From contig NZ_JAADJV010000001.1 in NCBI RefSeq assembly GCF_011684115.1, positions 868,001 to 932,000 of the forward strand: a stretch of 64,000 bases of DNA, given 5' to 3'. The notes beneath the pieces are model-generated. The model searched no databases. It was not told the DNA's origin and saw only the letters and a program-made list of their open reading frames with translations. Source of the stretch: Rahnella aceris (GTDB lineage: Bacteria > Pseudomonadota > Gammaproteobacteria > Enterobacterales > Enterobacteriaceae). A program made the translations under genes and the position numbers. Shown here piece after piece: positions 49,874-64,000 of the stretch (positions within the stretch are counted from its first letter, which is position 1; each line of letters starts with the position of its first letter).

Positions 49874-52800
49874 TTAGTCAGGAATTTTAGTGCTTAATAT
49901 TTTATCAAAAATATGCTGTAATTCGACTGCTTGTTGTTCAAAGGTAGTAATTGTATTGCTCGGCAATACAACTTCACCTTGCGCATAGCGCTCTGAATAG
50001 ATAGCAACTGTTTTATTAATGGCTGCATATAGAGCTTCACCTTTATCCTGAAGAGGTATGATAAAACCATTTTCCCCCTCAATAATGTCTTCAGTCACAC
50101 CACCAGCATCCGTGACGATGACCCAGACATTACGGATTAACGCTTCTCTAACCGTTAGGCCAAAACTTTCCTTCCATTGAGTAGGGAAAAGTAATACATC
50201 AATATTGGAGAAGAAATCGTCAATATTTTGCTGAGTATATCCAGGAACAAGAATAGTATTGTCGAAGAAATCAAGCTCAGACTCCGTGAAAGAGGAATAC
50301 CCAAGATTTGTTGTATTATCGACAATGCTAAGGCTGATGTCTTTATCTGAAAGCTTAGTGAATGCCTTGCGGATAAGGTGGAAACCTTTAACTTCAGTAT
50401 TACCGCCAACGTAGCCAAATCTTAGTGTGTTACCTGAGCGTACATGCTTGGTGCTTTTAGGCTTCAGGATGCCATTTTTATTAATAATGACATCTTTAAA
50501 GCCATTGGCAATATGGAAATCGGCAAAATATTTGCTTGGTGATAATATGGCTGCTGCTGCATTGAGAGTTCCTCTTACCCGCGAATCCCTAAGGAAATTG
50601 AAATGCTTATTAGCAATGTTTCCAGTCTCACGCTCAGCATCAATCATCGCCTGACCGACATAAACGCCATTTGTGTCAATCATAAACTGGTTTGTGCTGA
50701 GCCACCATGCGTCATGAAGGGTAACAACATATGGAACATTAAATTGATTACATATGTCTAACATGCTGACACCCATTCCCTGAATACAATGGAAATGAAC
50801 AATATCTGGTTTAGTGACCTTTACAATATCTTCAAATACCGACGTGATATTTAGGTTATCAAAGCTTTCTCTTGAGCTTAAATTATCCGGAATGCCAATG
50901 CCAAATGCATTCATTCCATCAGTTTCATAGCGCTTACATTGGTACGATGCTACGTCGCGGTCAGAAAATGCAGTGACCACATGTACAATTGTTCCGTTAT
51001 TACGAAGCTCTTTGTTAATTTCCTGAGCAACTATCGTTGCACCACCGAATGAACGTGGGGAATAATAACAGTTCACGGAAAGAATTGTTTGTCGTCTTTT
51101 TTCACTAAAAATATGGTCAATAAAAGGTTGAACTTGATCTTGTGCAATACTCACTGGTGAATAGTGAGACATTACATTTTGATAGGCTCTTTCACCTATT
51201 TCAATACGTTTTTGTTTATCTTCAATTAATGAACTGAATGCCATGATCCATTCAGATTCACTGTTGCAAAGATAACCATTTTTTTCATGCATGATGGCCT
51301 GAGTAAATGCAGAGCGCGGTGAACATATTGATGGTATATGAAGTGATGAGGCTTCAATATATTTGATATTGCTTTTTGAATCGTTGAAAATATAATTTTC
51401 CAGTGGTGCAATACTGATATCGCATTCAGAGAGTAGCACCAAATACTCTTCATATGTACAGGTAGGGAAAAATTCTACCTGTGAGATATGTTTTGATAAA
51501 TAATCGGGTAAATCCAGTTGACCGATCACTCTAAATTTCACATTAGGATATTTTGCCAAAATTACTGCAATAGCCGGTGCCGCTTCTTCAAAATCAATAT
51601 TATGTGTATTAGTTCCTGAACCGTAAACTATACGTACATATTCATCTGACTTAGTTGAACTTATTGCTGAATTATTGATCTCATCGGCCGTCACCATAGT
51701 TTGGTGATCAAGCGCATTTTCGATGATTACAACATCTTTTACTCCGGCTTCCTGCATTGCTTTTGCCAGGCCGGGAGTCGAGGCGATACCACCATCGCAG
51801 GCCAACATAGTGCTCCGATAAAGTGTTGCACCATTGATGAGATCTTTTAAAACAGTAGGATCAAGGCCCTGAAGCGTTTTACTGTTTCTCAGTATCTCTT
51901 CATCAAAAATTAGGTCATCAACGTCCCAGTAAGTCTTAATGTTCAGTCTCTTCGCTTCGGCAATCACATGCATGACACTTTCGAAGCCTGGAACTCGGTA
52001 GAAAATGACCACGGAATGCCGCTGTAATGCTTCGAAAGCCCCGGCGATATCATTCCAGTCTAGAATATTGCACTCATATCCTCTTTGGCGGAACATTTCT
52101 TGTTTTTGAAGTACACGATATTTTTTGCATTGAGGAATACTGAGTTCCCCAATGATTAGTACCCGCGGCACTAAAATCTTTTCGGCGGGTAACGTGATCT
52201 GTTCTTTTAAAATAGGGTAAGTCGGGTGAATAAAGTTTTCAGAGGGCAGGTGATGCGCAACTGAGCGTAAGCGTCTGCGGATCCCCATAAGTCCATCTCG
52301 GCGATAAACTCCGACTGCTTTTCTGAATGTGCTGGATACGCCGCCACCTCGTTTAATAGATGGACCAATTAGACGAGAAAGTAATTTTGCTCTGCGCAGG
52401 CTAATGAAGAACCAACGAATAGGCTTGGTTATCTTCCAGCTTTTCGATTTCCAGATTTCATTAATTTGTTTTTCTAAATCAATGACTCGGCTTTCGAGTT
52501 GAGATGCACGGTTTTGTAAATGGCTCGTCGTTGAATTGGCCTTGTCGAGTAAATGATGCAAATCCACATTATCAGCCAGGACTTGCATACATTTTTCCTG
52601 AACCTTACTGTTCTCTGCTTTGAGCTGTTCTAATTCATGCAGGCTCTGCTCATGCTCTGTTGTCAGACTGGCTAAGCTTTCGTTCATCTCAAGCCACTGG
52701 GCAGCAGGAGAATGCAGCATGGTAGACCAGATATTGTCATTCTGAGGGGGGGAGTTAAGAAGAGTTTTGTGGTAGTTCTTGTTACCCACAACAACGGACT

Positions 52801-53509
52801 CTTCCTCCCCGGCAATGTATCGCTCACCCAGAATGTTCTGTTCATGTTCTTTTTTGCGGATGACGCAGATAGAGTTTATAAATTCGACAGAATGAATTTT
52901 TGATAAAATTTCGTCATCGATTTCAACTTGATAGTGCTCTTTAAATTCATCAAGTACGCTTCCGGATGCTTTATCAACTCCCCAGTGCTCATGATTGATG
53001 ATATCGACAAGTCTTTTGAAGAACGAAATGGAAGAATAGGGATGGTAGATACCCCCTTCGTAATTCTCCCAGTAACTACAATGCAGGTCCTCAGCAATAA
53101 ACACACCGCCATTCCTAATGGTGCCGAAATATTTACAAAAGGCACGAATAATATCAGGTGATGTATGCGAGCCATCATCGATAACAATATCGAGTTCAGG
53201 TTGGAAATTGATAATTTTTTTACTGGTGCTCTCGGAGGTGGCGTCTCCCACAAAAACGCTAATGCGAGGATCGGTATATTCTAAATTTCCGCATAACTCG
53301 TCGATATCACAACCAATAATTTTTTCAGCATGAGGGAAATAGTTTGACCAGGCTTCAAGAGATCCGCCGTTCTGAACACCAATCTCAAGCATGGTGACTG
53401 CTTTATTACGATAGGGAGCCATGATGTTATCGTAAGCATCAAAATAAATATTCCATTTATCTGAAATTTTACCTGTGCTTTCTTCGTACAAATCGTAAAG
53501 TTTTTTCAT
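49874..53509 (-). CDS. Methyltransferase-coiled coil-GT4-GT4 multidomain enzyme (WsaE-like)
   Basis: A 1211-residue protein with four parts. Residues about 1-220 form a CmcI/rhamnosyl-O-methyltransferase-type SAM domain (MLEIGVQNGGS near 40-50, IDDGSHTSPDI near 110-120, GGVFIAEDLH near 134-143). Residues about 275-355 are heptad-like and charged, a probable coiled coil. Residues about 445-800 are one GT-B glycosyltransferase, and about 808-1205 a second one of family GT4 (LLFPTQWKESFGL near 1106-1118). It resembles the trifunctional WsaE rhamnan enzyme of Geobacillus as I recall it. Probable role: build and methyl-cap a rhamnose polymer. Its start overlaps the wzt stop. Confidence 0.82.
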   Translation of the reverse strand: MKKLYDLYEESTGKISDKWNIYFDAYDNIMAPYRNKAVTMLEIGVQNGGSLEAWSNYFPHAEKIIGCDIDELCGNLEYTDPRISVFVGDATSESTSKKIINFQPELDIVIDDGSHTSPDIIRAFCKYFGTIRNGGVFIAEDLHCSYWENYEGGIYHPYSSISFFKRLVDIINHEHWGVDKASGSVLDEFKEHYQVEIDDEILSKIHSVEFINSICVIRKKEHEQNILGERYIAGEEESVVVGNKNYHKTLLNSPPQNDNIWSTMLHSPAAQWLEMNESLASLTTEHEQSLHELEQLKAENSKVQEKCMQVLADNVDLHHLLDKANSTTSHLQNRASQLESRVIDLEKQINEIWKSKSWKITKPIRWFFISLRRAKLLSRLIGPSIKRGGGVSSTFRKAVGVYRRDGLMGIRRRLRSVAHHLPSENFIHPTYPILKEQITLPAEKILVPRVLIIGELSIPQCKKYRVLQKQEMFRQRGYECNILDWNDIAGAFEALQRHSVVIFYRVPGFESVMHVIAEAKRLNIKTYWDVDDLIFDEEILRNSKTLQGLDPTVLKDLINGATLYRSTMLACDGGIASTPGLAKAMQEAGVKDVVIIENALDHQTMVTADEINNSAISSTKSDEYVRIVYGSGTNTHNIDFEEAAPAIAVILAKYPNVKFRVIGQLDLPDYLSKHISQVEFFPTCTYEEYLVLLSECDISIAPLENYIFNDSKSNIKYIEASSLHIPSICSPRSAFTQAIMHEKNGYLCNSESEWIMAFSSLIEDKQKRIEIGERAYQNVMSHYSPVSIAQDQVQPFIDHIFSEKRRQTILSVNCYYSPRSFGGATIVAQEINKELRNNGTIVHVVTAFSDRDVASYQCKRYETDGMNAFGIGIPDNLSSRESFDNLNITSVFEDIVKVTKPDIVHFHCIQGMGVSMLDICNQFNVPYVVTLHDAWWLSTNQFMIDTNGVYVGQAMIDAERETGNIANKHFNFLRDSRVRGTLNAAAAILSPSKYFADFHIANGFKDVIINKNGILKPKSTKHVRSGNTLRFGYVGGNTEVKGFHLIRKAFTKLSDKDISLSIVDNTTNLGYSSFTESELDFFDNTILVPGYTQQNIDDFFSNIDVLLFPTQWKESFGLTVREALIRNVWVIVTDAGGVTEDIIEGENGFIIPLQDKGEALYAAINKTVAIYSERYAQGEVVLPSNTITTFEQQAVELQHIFDKILSTKIPD

Positions 53510-54897
53510 ACTATGGCTCTCAGATCAACTTTTGAAAAATTAATACCAACCAGTCCCCAGCGAACTTTGCTTGAAGAGACATTTATAATAAGGGCATCAT
53601 GCAGGAAATGGTGCTGAACATGATCGTGAATATCACCATTAGCAAGTGATGCCATGACGACATATTGACCGTTAGGCAGCATGGGGAGTTTAAATTTAAA
53701 TTCTCCCTCAATATTCTGCCCAGGTTCAATTTCTTTTGGATGTAAGTTGGTGAAAGGGAGAGTATTCTCACCAAATAAATCCTGACCTAATCTGTCTTTG
53801 ACAATAAAACCCAGAATAGGGCGGTCAAAATGGGTTTCAACTTTGGCTTTGATCACCAACTTGACTGATTCTCCACCCTGATACACCGTTTTCGTTTCAT
53901 TGTTATAAGTGGTCAGTTCGACAGCGGTAATCTCTCCGGCACCACTTTTCCAGCCATTCGCTTGACTCAGATTATCCGTAACCTTAATTTTACTTTCGTA
54001 ATCGAGAAGTATTGGCTCATTAGCTTCGAAGGCTTCGTCAAGAGCCTGGTTGGCATTTCCGGTCGATTCCGCTAATGCCTGGAGTTTGGCATCCTCACCG
54101 TAGACTTCCTGCAATGTGTACTGCAGGTAATCTTCTGCGATTTCTTTGGCTGATCCCGTTTTTACTAAATCACCTTTATGAAGCCATACGGCATCCTGAC
54201 AAAGATTCAGTACCGAGTTCATGTCGTGGCTGACAAAAATCAGTGTACCCGTTTCTTTAAATTTACGAATAAAACGCATACATTTTTGCGTAAATACTGC
54301 ATCACCAACGGCAAGTGCTTCATCAATAACCAGGATGTCAGCATCCACATGCGCAATGACAGCAAACGCAAGTCGTACATACATTCCGCTTGAATAATTT
54401 TTGACTGGCTGATCGATATGCTCGCCAATATCTGCAAATGTTTCAATTAAATGGAATCGTTTCGTCACTTCTTCACGACTTAAGCCATAGAGCGAGGCCG
54501 CCATGTAGACGTTGTCACGCCCGGTAAATTCGGGGTTAAAACCTGCCCCCAATTCTAAAAGGGCAGCGACCTTGCCCTGAACAGTGACATTACCAACCGT
54601 TGGGTTTAATGTTCCACAAATCATCTGAAGGAGTGTGGATTTACCTGAACCATTGCGGCCAATAATCCCTACAGTTTCCCCTTTGCGTACTTTAAAGGAA
54701 ACATCCCGTAATGCCCAAAATTCTCTAAAGAAGTTTTTGCGACCACGAAAAAATATTTGTAGGAGGCGATCCCGGGGTTTTTCATAAATTTGATAACATT
54801 TCCCCAGACCTTCGACACTAATAGCAATTTCTTCTGTGCGGACATCAATATCTGCAGCCTTAACGTCTATCGAAGAATCGATGGAATTACAAGACAT
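53506..54897 (-). CDS. wzt: O-polysaccharide ABC exporter ATPase with C-terminal glycan-binding domain
   Basis: A 463-residue Wzt. Residues about 25-275 are the ATP-binding cassette (Walker A GRNGSGKST 80-88, signature YSSGMYVRLAFA near 170, Walker B LVIDEAL near 190). Residues about 310-463 are an extra beta-sandwich domain of the type that, in E. coli O9a, recognises the capped chain end before export. Start ATG 54897 after AAGGGG; it overlaps the permease gene by 11 bp. Overlap with the multidomain gene suggests coordinated capping and export. Confidence 0.93.
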   Translation of the reverse strand: MSCNSIDSSIDVKAADIDVRTEEIAISVEGLGKCYQIYEKPRDRLLQIFFRGRKNFFREFWALRDVSFKVRKGETVGIIGRNGSGKSTLLQMICGTLNPTVGNVTVQGKVAALLELGAGFNPEFTGRDNVYMAASLYGLSREEVTKRFHLIETFADIGEHIDQPVKNYSSGMYVRLAFAVIAHVDADILVIDEALAVGDAVFTQKCMRFIRKFKETGTLIFVSHDMNSVLNLCQDAVWLHKGDLVKTGSAKEIAEDYLQYTLQEVYGEDAKLQALAESTGNANQALDEAFEANEPILLDYESKIKVTDNLSQANGWKSGAGEITAVELTTYNNETKTVYQGGESVKLVIKAKVETHFDRPILGFIVKDRLGQDLFGENTLPFTNLHPKEIEPGQNIEGEFKFKLPMLPNGQYVVMASLANGDIHDHVQHHFLHDALIINVSSSKVRWGLVGINFSKVDLRAIV

Positions 54898-55705
54898 CGG
54901 CAAACCCCTTTCTTGTTTTTTGGAACCATGCAAAACCGAGCCAGGCTACCAGGCTACAAGCTGCAAAATAAATGCAGAAAGAACTGATCTTTGGGATCCC
55001 ACCGAAGTACAGAACGTCGCGCATTTCAGCGATAGCGGGTGCCAGCGGATTCATCTTCAATAAAGGACGATAATGTTCCGGCAATGCTTCAATAGGGAAG
55101 AAAATTGGCGATAAAAACATCAGGACTGTCGTCAGTACCGCAACAAGTTGTGAAACGTCGCGTAAATAAACACCCAGGGATGCCAGAGCCCAGCTCACAC
55201 CAACAGAAAGCAGAACTAATGGAATAATTGTTATCGGGAGTAACAGAATAGTTAAATGCGGAACTCCGACGACGAAAATGTAGAAGATGACCCAGACGAT
55301 GATGCTGATCATTGCATGAAATAGTGCTGAACCGACCGACACCCAAGGAAGGATTTCTAAAGGGAAAACAACTTTTTTAACATAGTTAGCATTAGCAAGT
55401 ACCAGACCCGGCGCACGATTGAAACAGTCTGCAAATAAATTGAAAACTATTAGCCCTGCAAACAGTATAAGTGCAAATTCTGTTTTTGACTGACCACCAC
55501 CTGCCCATCTCGCATTAAATACGACACTAAAAACGAAGGTATAAACGGCCAGCATAAATACAGGGTTAAAAAACGACCAAAGTATACCCAGCATTGAGCC
55601 TTTATATCGCCCAACAACTTCCCTTTTGACCAGGTTATAAATTAATGCTCGGTTGCGTACAGCGCTTGCCACGAATTCTCGGGGGGACGCGTTGAAAGAT
55701 TGCAT
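54887..55705 (-). CDS. wzm: O-polysaccharide ABC exporter permease
   Basis: A 272-residue ABC-2 type permease with six hydrophobic segments and the family's amphipathic N-terminal region (LVKREVVGRYKGSMLGILWSFFNPVF, about 27-52). The C-terminal PLLKMNPLAPAIAEMRDVL near 222-240 is typical for O-antigen and teichoic acid exporters. First gene of the leftward wzm-wzt-multidomain unit. With Wzt it moves the finished lipid-linked polymer across the inner membrane. Confidence 0.93.
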   Translation of the reverse strand: MQSFNASPREFVASAVRNRALIYNLVKREVVGRYKGSMLGILWSFFNPVFMLAVYTFVFSVVFNARWAGGGQSKTEFALILFAGLIVFNLFADCFNRAPGLVLANANYVKKVVFPLEILPWVSVGSALFHAMISIIVWVIFYIFVVGVPHLTILLLPITIIPLVLLSVGVSWALASLGVYLRDVSQLVAVLTTVLMFLSPIFFPIEALPEHYRPLLKMNPLAPAIAEMRDVLYFGGIPKISSFCIYFAACSLVAWLGFAWFQKTRKGFADVL

Positions 55706-56208
55706 TAGGCAACTACCTCATAACTCATAAAAACCTCATTATGCTTCTACTATAGGGGGTCTTAATAGACAACACTTTACCCTTAGCCGGTAATTTTAAC
55801 CCCAAAGTTGGGCTAAAGGATACATGCCTTATGTTGGTTTATCCCCTCAGATAAATCTAACTTGTCGCAGCCCCAATTGGAGGAGGTAACTTTATATGCC
55901 AATCGTACAGAAACGCTGCTCTAAGCGGCTTGATAGAGGCAACAAAACTTTCGCTGTCACTTTAGCTCTTTTTTACCTGCATTCCCCACATGTTACCGGT
56001 AAAGTAAAGCTGGCCTCTGAGAAGGGCGAAGCAGGGGATTGCTGGCATGTGCGATCAGAATATTGTTATGGCTGCAATAGGTTCACCCTTCGCCATTCTC
56101 ATGTACAATGCTTGTGTTCATTTGTATGGCTCAGTGCAGTTAAACTCACTGTTTACAGGGGTTTAGACTAAAAACTGGGCGATCAACTATTTCAGACAGG
56201 AGTTGCTA
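55706..56208. promoter_or_regulatory. wzm/gnd divergent region
   Basis: A 503-bp gap. It contains a local inverted repeat (CCCTTAGCC near 55790 with GGGCTAAAGG near 55810-55820) and a very strong ribosome-site-like GGAGGAGGTAAC at 55878-55889 leading into a 91-codon frame listed separately. The gnd promoter and leader should be in the right-hand half. No JUMPStart element found on either strand. Confidence 0.4.
55896..56171 (+). CDS. Doubtful 91-codon open frame
   Basis: An open frame ([15 protein letters not shown] start) preceded by a near-perfect Shine-Dalgarno sequence at 7 nt. The peptide is cysteine-rich in its second half ([16 protein letters not shown]) and matches no family I know. 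The composition looks like chance translation. The good ribosome site is the only positive evidence; it may instead belong to an RNA element in the gnd leader. Confidence 0.2.
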   Translation: MPIVQKRCSKRLDRGNKTFAVTLALFYLHSPHVTGKVKLASEKGEAGDCWHVRSEYCYGCNRFTLRHSHVQCLCSFVWLSAVKLTVYRGLD

Positions 56209-57618
56209 ATGTCCAAACAACAGATCGGCGTTGTCGGTATGGCGGTCATGGGCCGTAACCTCGCGCTTAACATTGAAAGCCGTGGTTATTCCGTTTCCAT
56301 TTTTAACCGTTCAGGCGACAAGACTGATGAAGTCATCGCTGAAAATCCGGGTAAAAATCTGGTTCCGCACTACACCGTCGAAGAGTTTGTTGACTCGCTG
56401 GAAAAACCTCGTCGTATCTTGCTGATGGTGAAAGCCGGTGAAGCAACTGATAAAACCATCGCATCCCTGACTCCGCACCTGGATAAAGGCGACATCCTGA
56501 TCGATGGCGGTAACACCTATTACAAAGACACCATTCGCCGTAACCGCGAACTGTCCGAGCAAGGTTTCAACTTCATCGGTACCGGCGTTTCCGGCGGTGA
56601 AGAGGGCGCACTGAAAGGCCCGTCTATCATGCCTGGCGGTCAGAAAGAAGCCTACGCGCTGGTAGCACCTATTCTTGAAAAAATCGCAGCCCGCGCTGAG
56701 GATGGCGACGCTTGTGTGGCTTACATCGGTGCAGATGGTGCCGGTCACTACGTCAAAATGGTTCACAACGGTATCGAATACGGCGACATGCAGCTGATCG
56801 CAGAAGCGTATTCTCTGCTGAAGCAGTCCCTGAACCTGAGCAACGAAGAGCTGGCGACCACCTTTGCTGACTGGAACAAAGGCGAGCTGAGCAGCTACCT
56901 GATCGACATCACCAAAGACATCTTCACTAAGAAAGACGAAGAAGGTAAATACCTGGTCGATGTGATCCTGGATGAAGCAGCGAACAAGGGCACCGGTAAA
57001 TGGACCAGCCAGAGCTCACTGGATCTGGGCGAACCACTGACGCTGATCACCGAGTCTGTGTTTGCCCGTTACTTGTCTTCCCTGAAAGACCAGCGTGTTG
57101 CGGCTTCTAAAGTACTGTCCGGCCCGGCGGTGAAACCTTTCTCTGGCGACAAAGCGGAGTTCATCGAGAAAGTGCGTCGTGCTCTGTATCTGGGCAAACT
57201 CGTTTCTTACGCGCAAGGCTTCTCACAGCTGAAAGCCGCATCAGATGAGAACAACTGGGATCTGAACTACGGTGAAATCGCGAAGATTTTCCGTGCGGGT
57301 TGTATTATTCGTGCACAGTTCCTGCAGAAAATTACCGATGCGTATGCTGAAAATGCCTCTATCGCTAACCTGCTGCTGGCTCCGTACTTCAAAAACATTG
57401 CTGATGAATATCAGCAAGCGCTGCGTGATGTCGTGTCTTATGCCGTTCAGAACGGTATCCCGACGCCAACCTTCTCTGCTGCGATCAACTACTACGACAG
57501 CTACCGTTCTGCGGTTCTGCCCGCCAACCTGATCCAGGCACAGCGTGACTACTTCGGTGCGCATACTTACAAACGTACCGACAAAGATGGCGTATTCCAT
57601 ACCGAATGGTTGGATTAA
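56209..57618 (+). CDS. gnd: 6-phosphogluconate dehydrogenase, decarboxylating
   Basis: A 469-residue enzyme of the oxidative pentose phosphate pathway making ribulose-5-phosphate and NADPH. Cofactor motif [11 protein letters not shown] near 9-19, substrate-binding SGGEEGA near 128-134 and HNGIEYGD near 186-193 are intact; the C-terminus ends VFHTEWLD. Start ATG 56209 follows AGGAG by 7 nt. It marks the edge of the polysaccharide locus as in other enterobacteria; ugd and wzz, which follow it in E. coli, are absent. Confidence 0.97.
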   Translation: MSKQQIGVVGMAVMGRNLALNIESRGYSVSIFNRSGDKTDEVIAENPGKNLVPHYTVEEFVDSLEKPRRILLMVKAGEATDKTIASLTPHLDKGDILIDGGNTYYKDTIRRNRELSEQGFNFIGTGVSGGEEGALKGPSIMPGGQKEAYALVAPILEKIAARAEDGDACVAYIGADGAGHYVKMVHNGIEYGDMQLIAEAYSLLKQSLNLSNEELATTFADWNKGELSSYLIDITKDIFTKKDEEGKYLVDVILDEAANKGTGKWTSQSSLDLGEPLTLITESVFARYLSSLKDQRVAASKVLSGPAVKPFSGDKAEFIEKVRRALYLGKLVSYAQGFSQLKAASDENNWDLNYGEIAKIFRAGCIIRAQFLQKITDAYAENASIANLLLAPYFKNIADEYQQALRDVVSYAVQNGIPTPTFSAAINYYDSYRSAVLPANLIQAQRDYFGAHTYKRTDKDGVFHTEWLD

Positions 57619-57625
57619 TTGCCTG

Positions 57626-57650
57626 ACCGGCACGTGTTAAGCGTGCCGGT
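57626..57650 (+). repeat. GC-rich stem-loop after gnd
   Basis: ACCGGCACG (57626-57634) pairs with CGTGCCGGT (57642-57650), 7-nt loop, 7 nt past the gnd stop. Probably part of the transcript-end structure upstream of the main terminator. Confidence 0.6.
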
Positions 57651-57666
57651 GTTGTCACGTCGAGAC

Positions 57667-57706
57667 AAAAAAAGCCGCCAATGCATCAGCAAAGGCGGCT
57701 TTTTTA
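57667..57706. terminator. Bidirectional terminator between gnd and hisI
   Basis: AAAAAAGCCGCC (ending at 57679) pairs with GGCGGCTTTTTT (57694-57705) around a 14-nt loop. It serves gnd and the converging his operon. Confidence 0.88.
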
Positions 57707-57737
57707 CGTCTGAACTTTTACTTTTGAATTTTCGACG

Positions 57738-58375
57738 TTATTTCTTATGACGCTGACGCAGATTCTCAATGACCGCACTCAGGTTCAGATCCTGATCCTG
57801 CAGCAATACCAGCAGGTGATAAATGAGATCTGAGGCTTCGTTTTTCAGTTCAAAGCGGTCGTTGACGGTGGCGGCCAGCGCAGTTTCAACGCCTTCTTCA
57901 CCGACTTTTTGTGCGATGCGTTTGGTACCGCTGGCGTAAAGTTTGGCGGTATACGAGCTTTCCGGATCGGCGGTTTTGCGCGAGGCGAGCAGTTCTTCGA
58001 GCTGATACAGAAACGCCCAGTCGGTTTCAGCAGGGTGGAAGCAGCTGTTATTGCCTTTATGGCAGGTCGGGCCAACCGGATTGACCAACACCAGCAGCGT
58101 GTCGTTATCGCAATCCGGGGTGATGCTGACGACGTTCAGATAGTTTTCTGACGTTTCGCCTTTGGTCCACAGACGCTCTTTGGTGCGTGAATAAAACGTT
58201 ACCTTGCCGGAAGACTGCGTAACGCCCAGTGCTTCCTGATTCATATATCCGAGCATCAGCACTTCACCCGACACCGCGTGCTGGATGATGGCTGGCATCA
58301 GGTTATCCACTTTTTCCCAGTCGAGCTGGCTAATCTGTTCATCGGTCAGCAGACCGGTTTTTACATCCTGATTAC

Positions 58376-58379
<4 letters not shown>
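57738..58379 (-). CDS. hisI: Phosphoribosyl-AMP cyclohydrolase / phosphoribosyl-ATP diphosphatase
   Basis: A 213-residue bifunctional HisIE enzyme, steps two and three of histidine synthesis. The N-terminal cyclohydrolase (about 1-115) has the metal ligands in CDND and CHKGNNSCF near 90-115. The C-terminal helical diphosphatase (about 120-210) carries [15 protein letters not shown]. Last gene of the his operon; its start overlaps the hisF stop by 4 bp. Confidence 0.96.
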
Positions 58380-63989
<5,610 letters not shown>

Positions 63990-63992
63990 GGC

Positions 63993-64000
63993 TTACTCCA
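63993..64000 (-). CDS. hisG: HisG C-terminal end (partial)
   Basis: On the minus strand GAG-TAA immediately precedes hisD, agreeing with the ...Met-Glu-stop ending of enterobacterial ATP phosphoribosyltransferase and with hisG as the normal upstream gene. Only one full codon and the stop are in the window, so this rests on context. Confidence 0.55.

Overview
The window looks like chromosome from a Yersiniaceae-type member of the Enterobacterales (Rahnella, Rouxiella or Serratia-like). The basis is protein similarity to E. coli recalled from memory and E. coli-like gene blocks: cmoA-yecN-yecE-yecD-aspS-nudB-yebC-ruvCAB, metG/mrp-udk-dcd-asmA/yegH, and gnd followed by the his operon. The genus is inference; no rRNA or tRNA gene is present to anchor it.

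Layout. 1-7.9 kb is housekeeping: tRNA modification and aspartyl-tRNA synthetase, a Nudix enzyme of folate synthesis, and the RuvABC Holliday-junction machinery with a LexA box in front of ruvAB. 8-34 kb is accessory metabolism and regulation, with features suggesting a plant- or soil-associated lifestyle. It holds a GPH-type sugar symporter with a family 3 glycosidase, a LysR/short-chain dehydrogenase pair, a complete beta-glucoside PTS locus (bglF, a GH1 6-phospho-beta-glucosidase, bglG) controlled by antitermination, the asparagine permease gene ansP, and an unnamed two-gene membrane operon. It continues with a fumarylacetoacetase-family hydrolase, a dehydrogenase/HxlR divergon with two matched operators, and a tightly overlapped dipeptide-type ABC importer that ends in a CocE-family hydrolase. 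LysR and MocR regulators and a DUF1127 protein close the region. Two copies of a 126-127 bp REP-bounded repeat sit about 10.6 kb apart.

34-42.5 kb is again conserved core (metG, mrp, udk, dcd, asmA, yegH). 42.9-55.7 kb is a surface polysaccharide locus between yegH and gnd. It holds a GalU-type uridylyltransferase at the usual galF position, all four dTDP-L-rhamnose genes (rmlA, B, C, D), two rhamnosyltransferase-like family 2 enzymes, a 1211-residue methyltransferase/coiled-coil/two-glycosyltransferase protein, and the ABC exporter Wzt/Wzm. No Wzx, Wzy, Wzz, Ugd or other sugar-nucleotide pathway is present. The simplest reading is a rhamnose-rich (perhaps purely polyrhamnan) O-polysaccharide, made on a WecA-started lipid carrier, possibly methyl-capped, and exported by Wzm/Wzt. 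The locus is split into opposing transcription units and is visibly more AT-rich than its surroundings. 56.2-64 kb is gnd followed, convergently, by hisG(end)-hisD-C-B-H-A-F-I.

The most interesting candidates are the multidomain enzyme with its exporter as a self-contained polymerise-cap-export system, the paired 19-bp operators at the HxlR divergon, a 40-codon reading frame starting inside an inverted repeat upstream of the galU-like gene, and the unexplained coupled membrane-protein pair at 20.3-21.3 kb.
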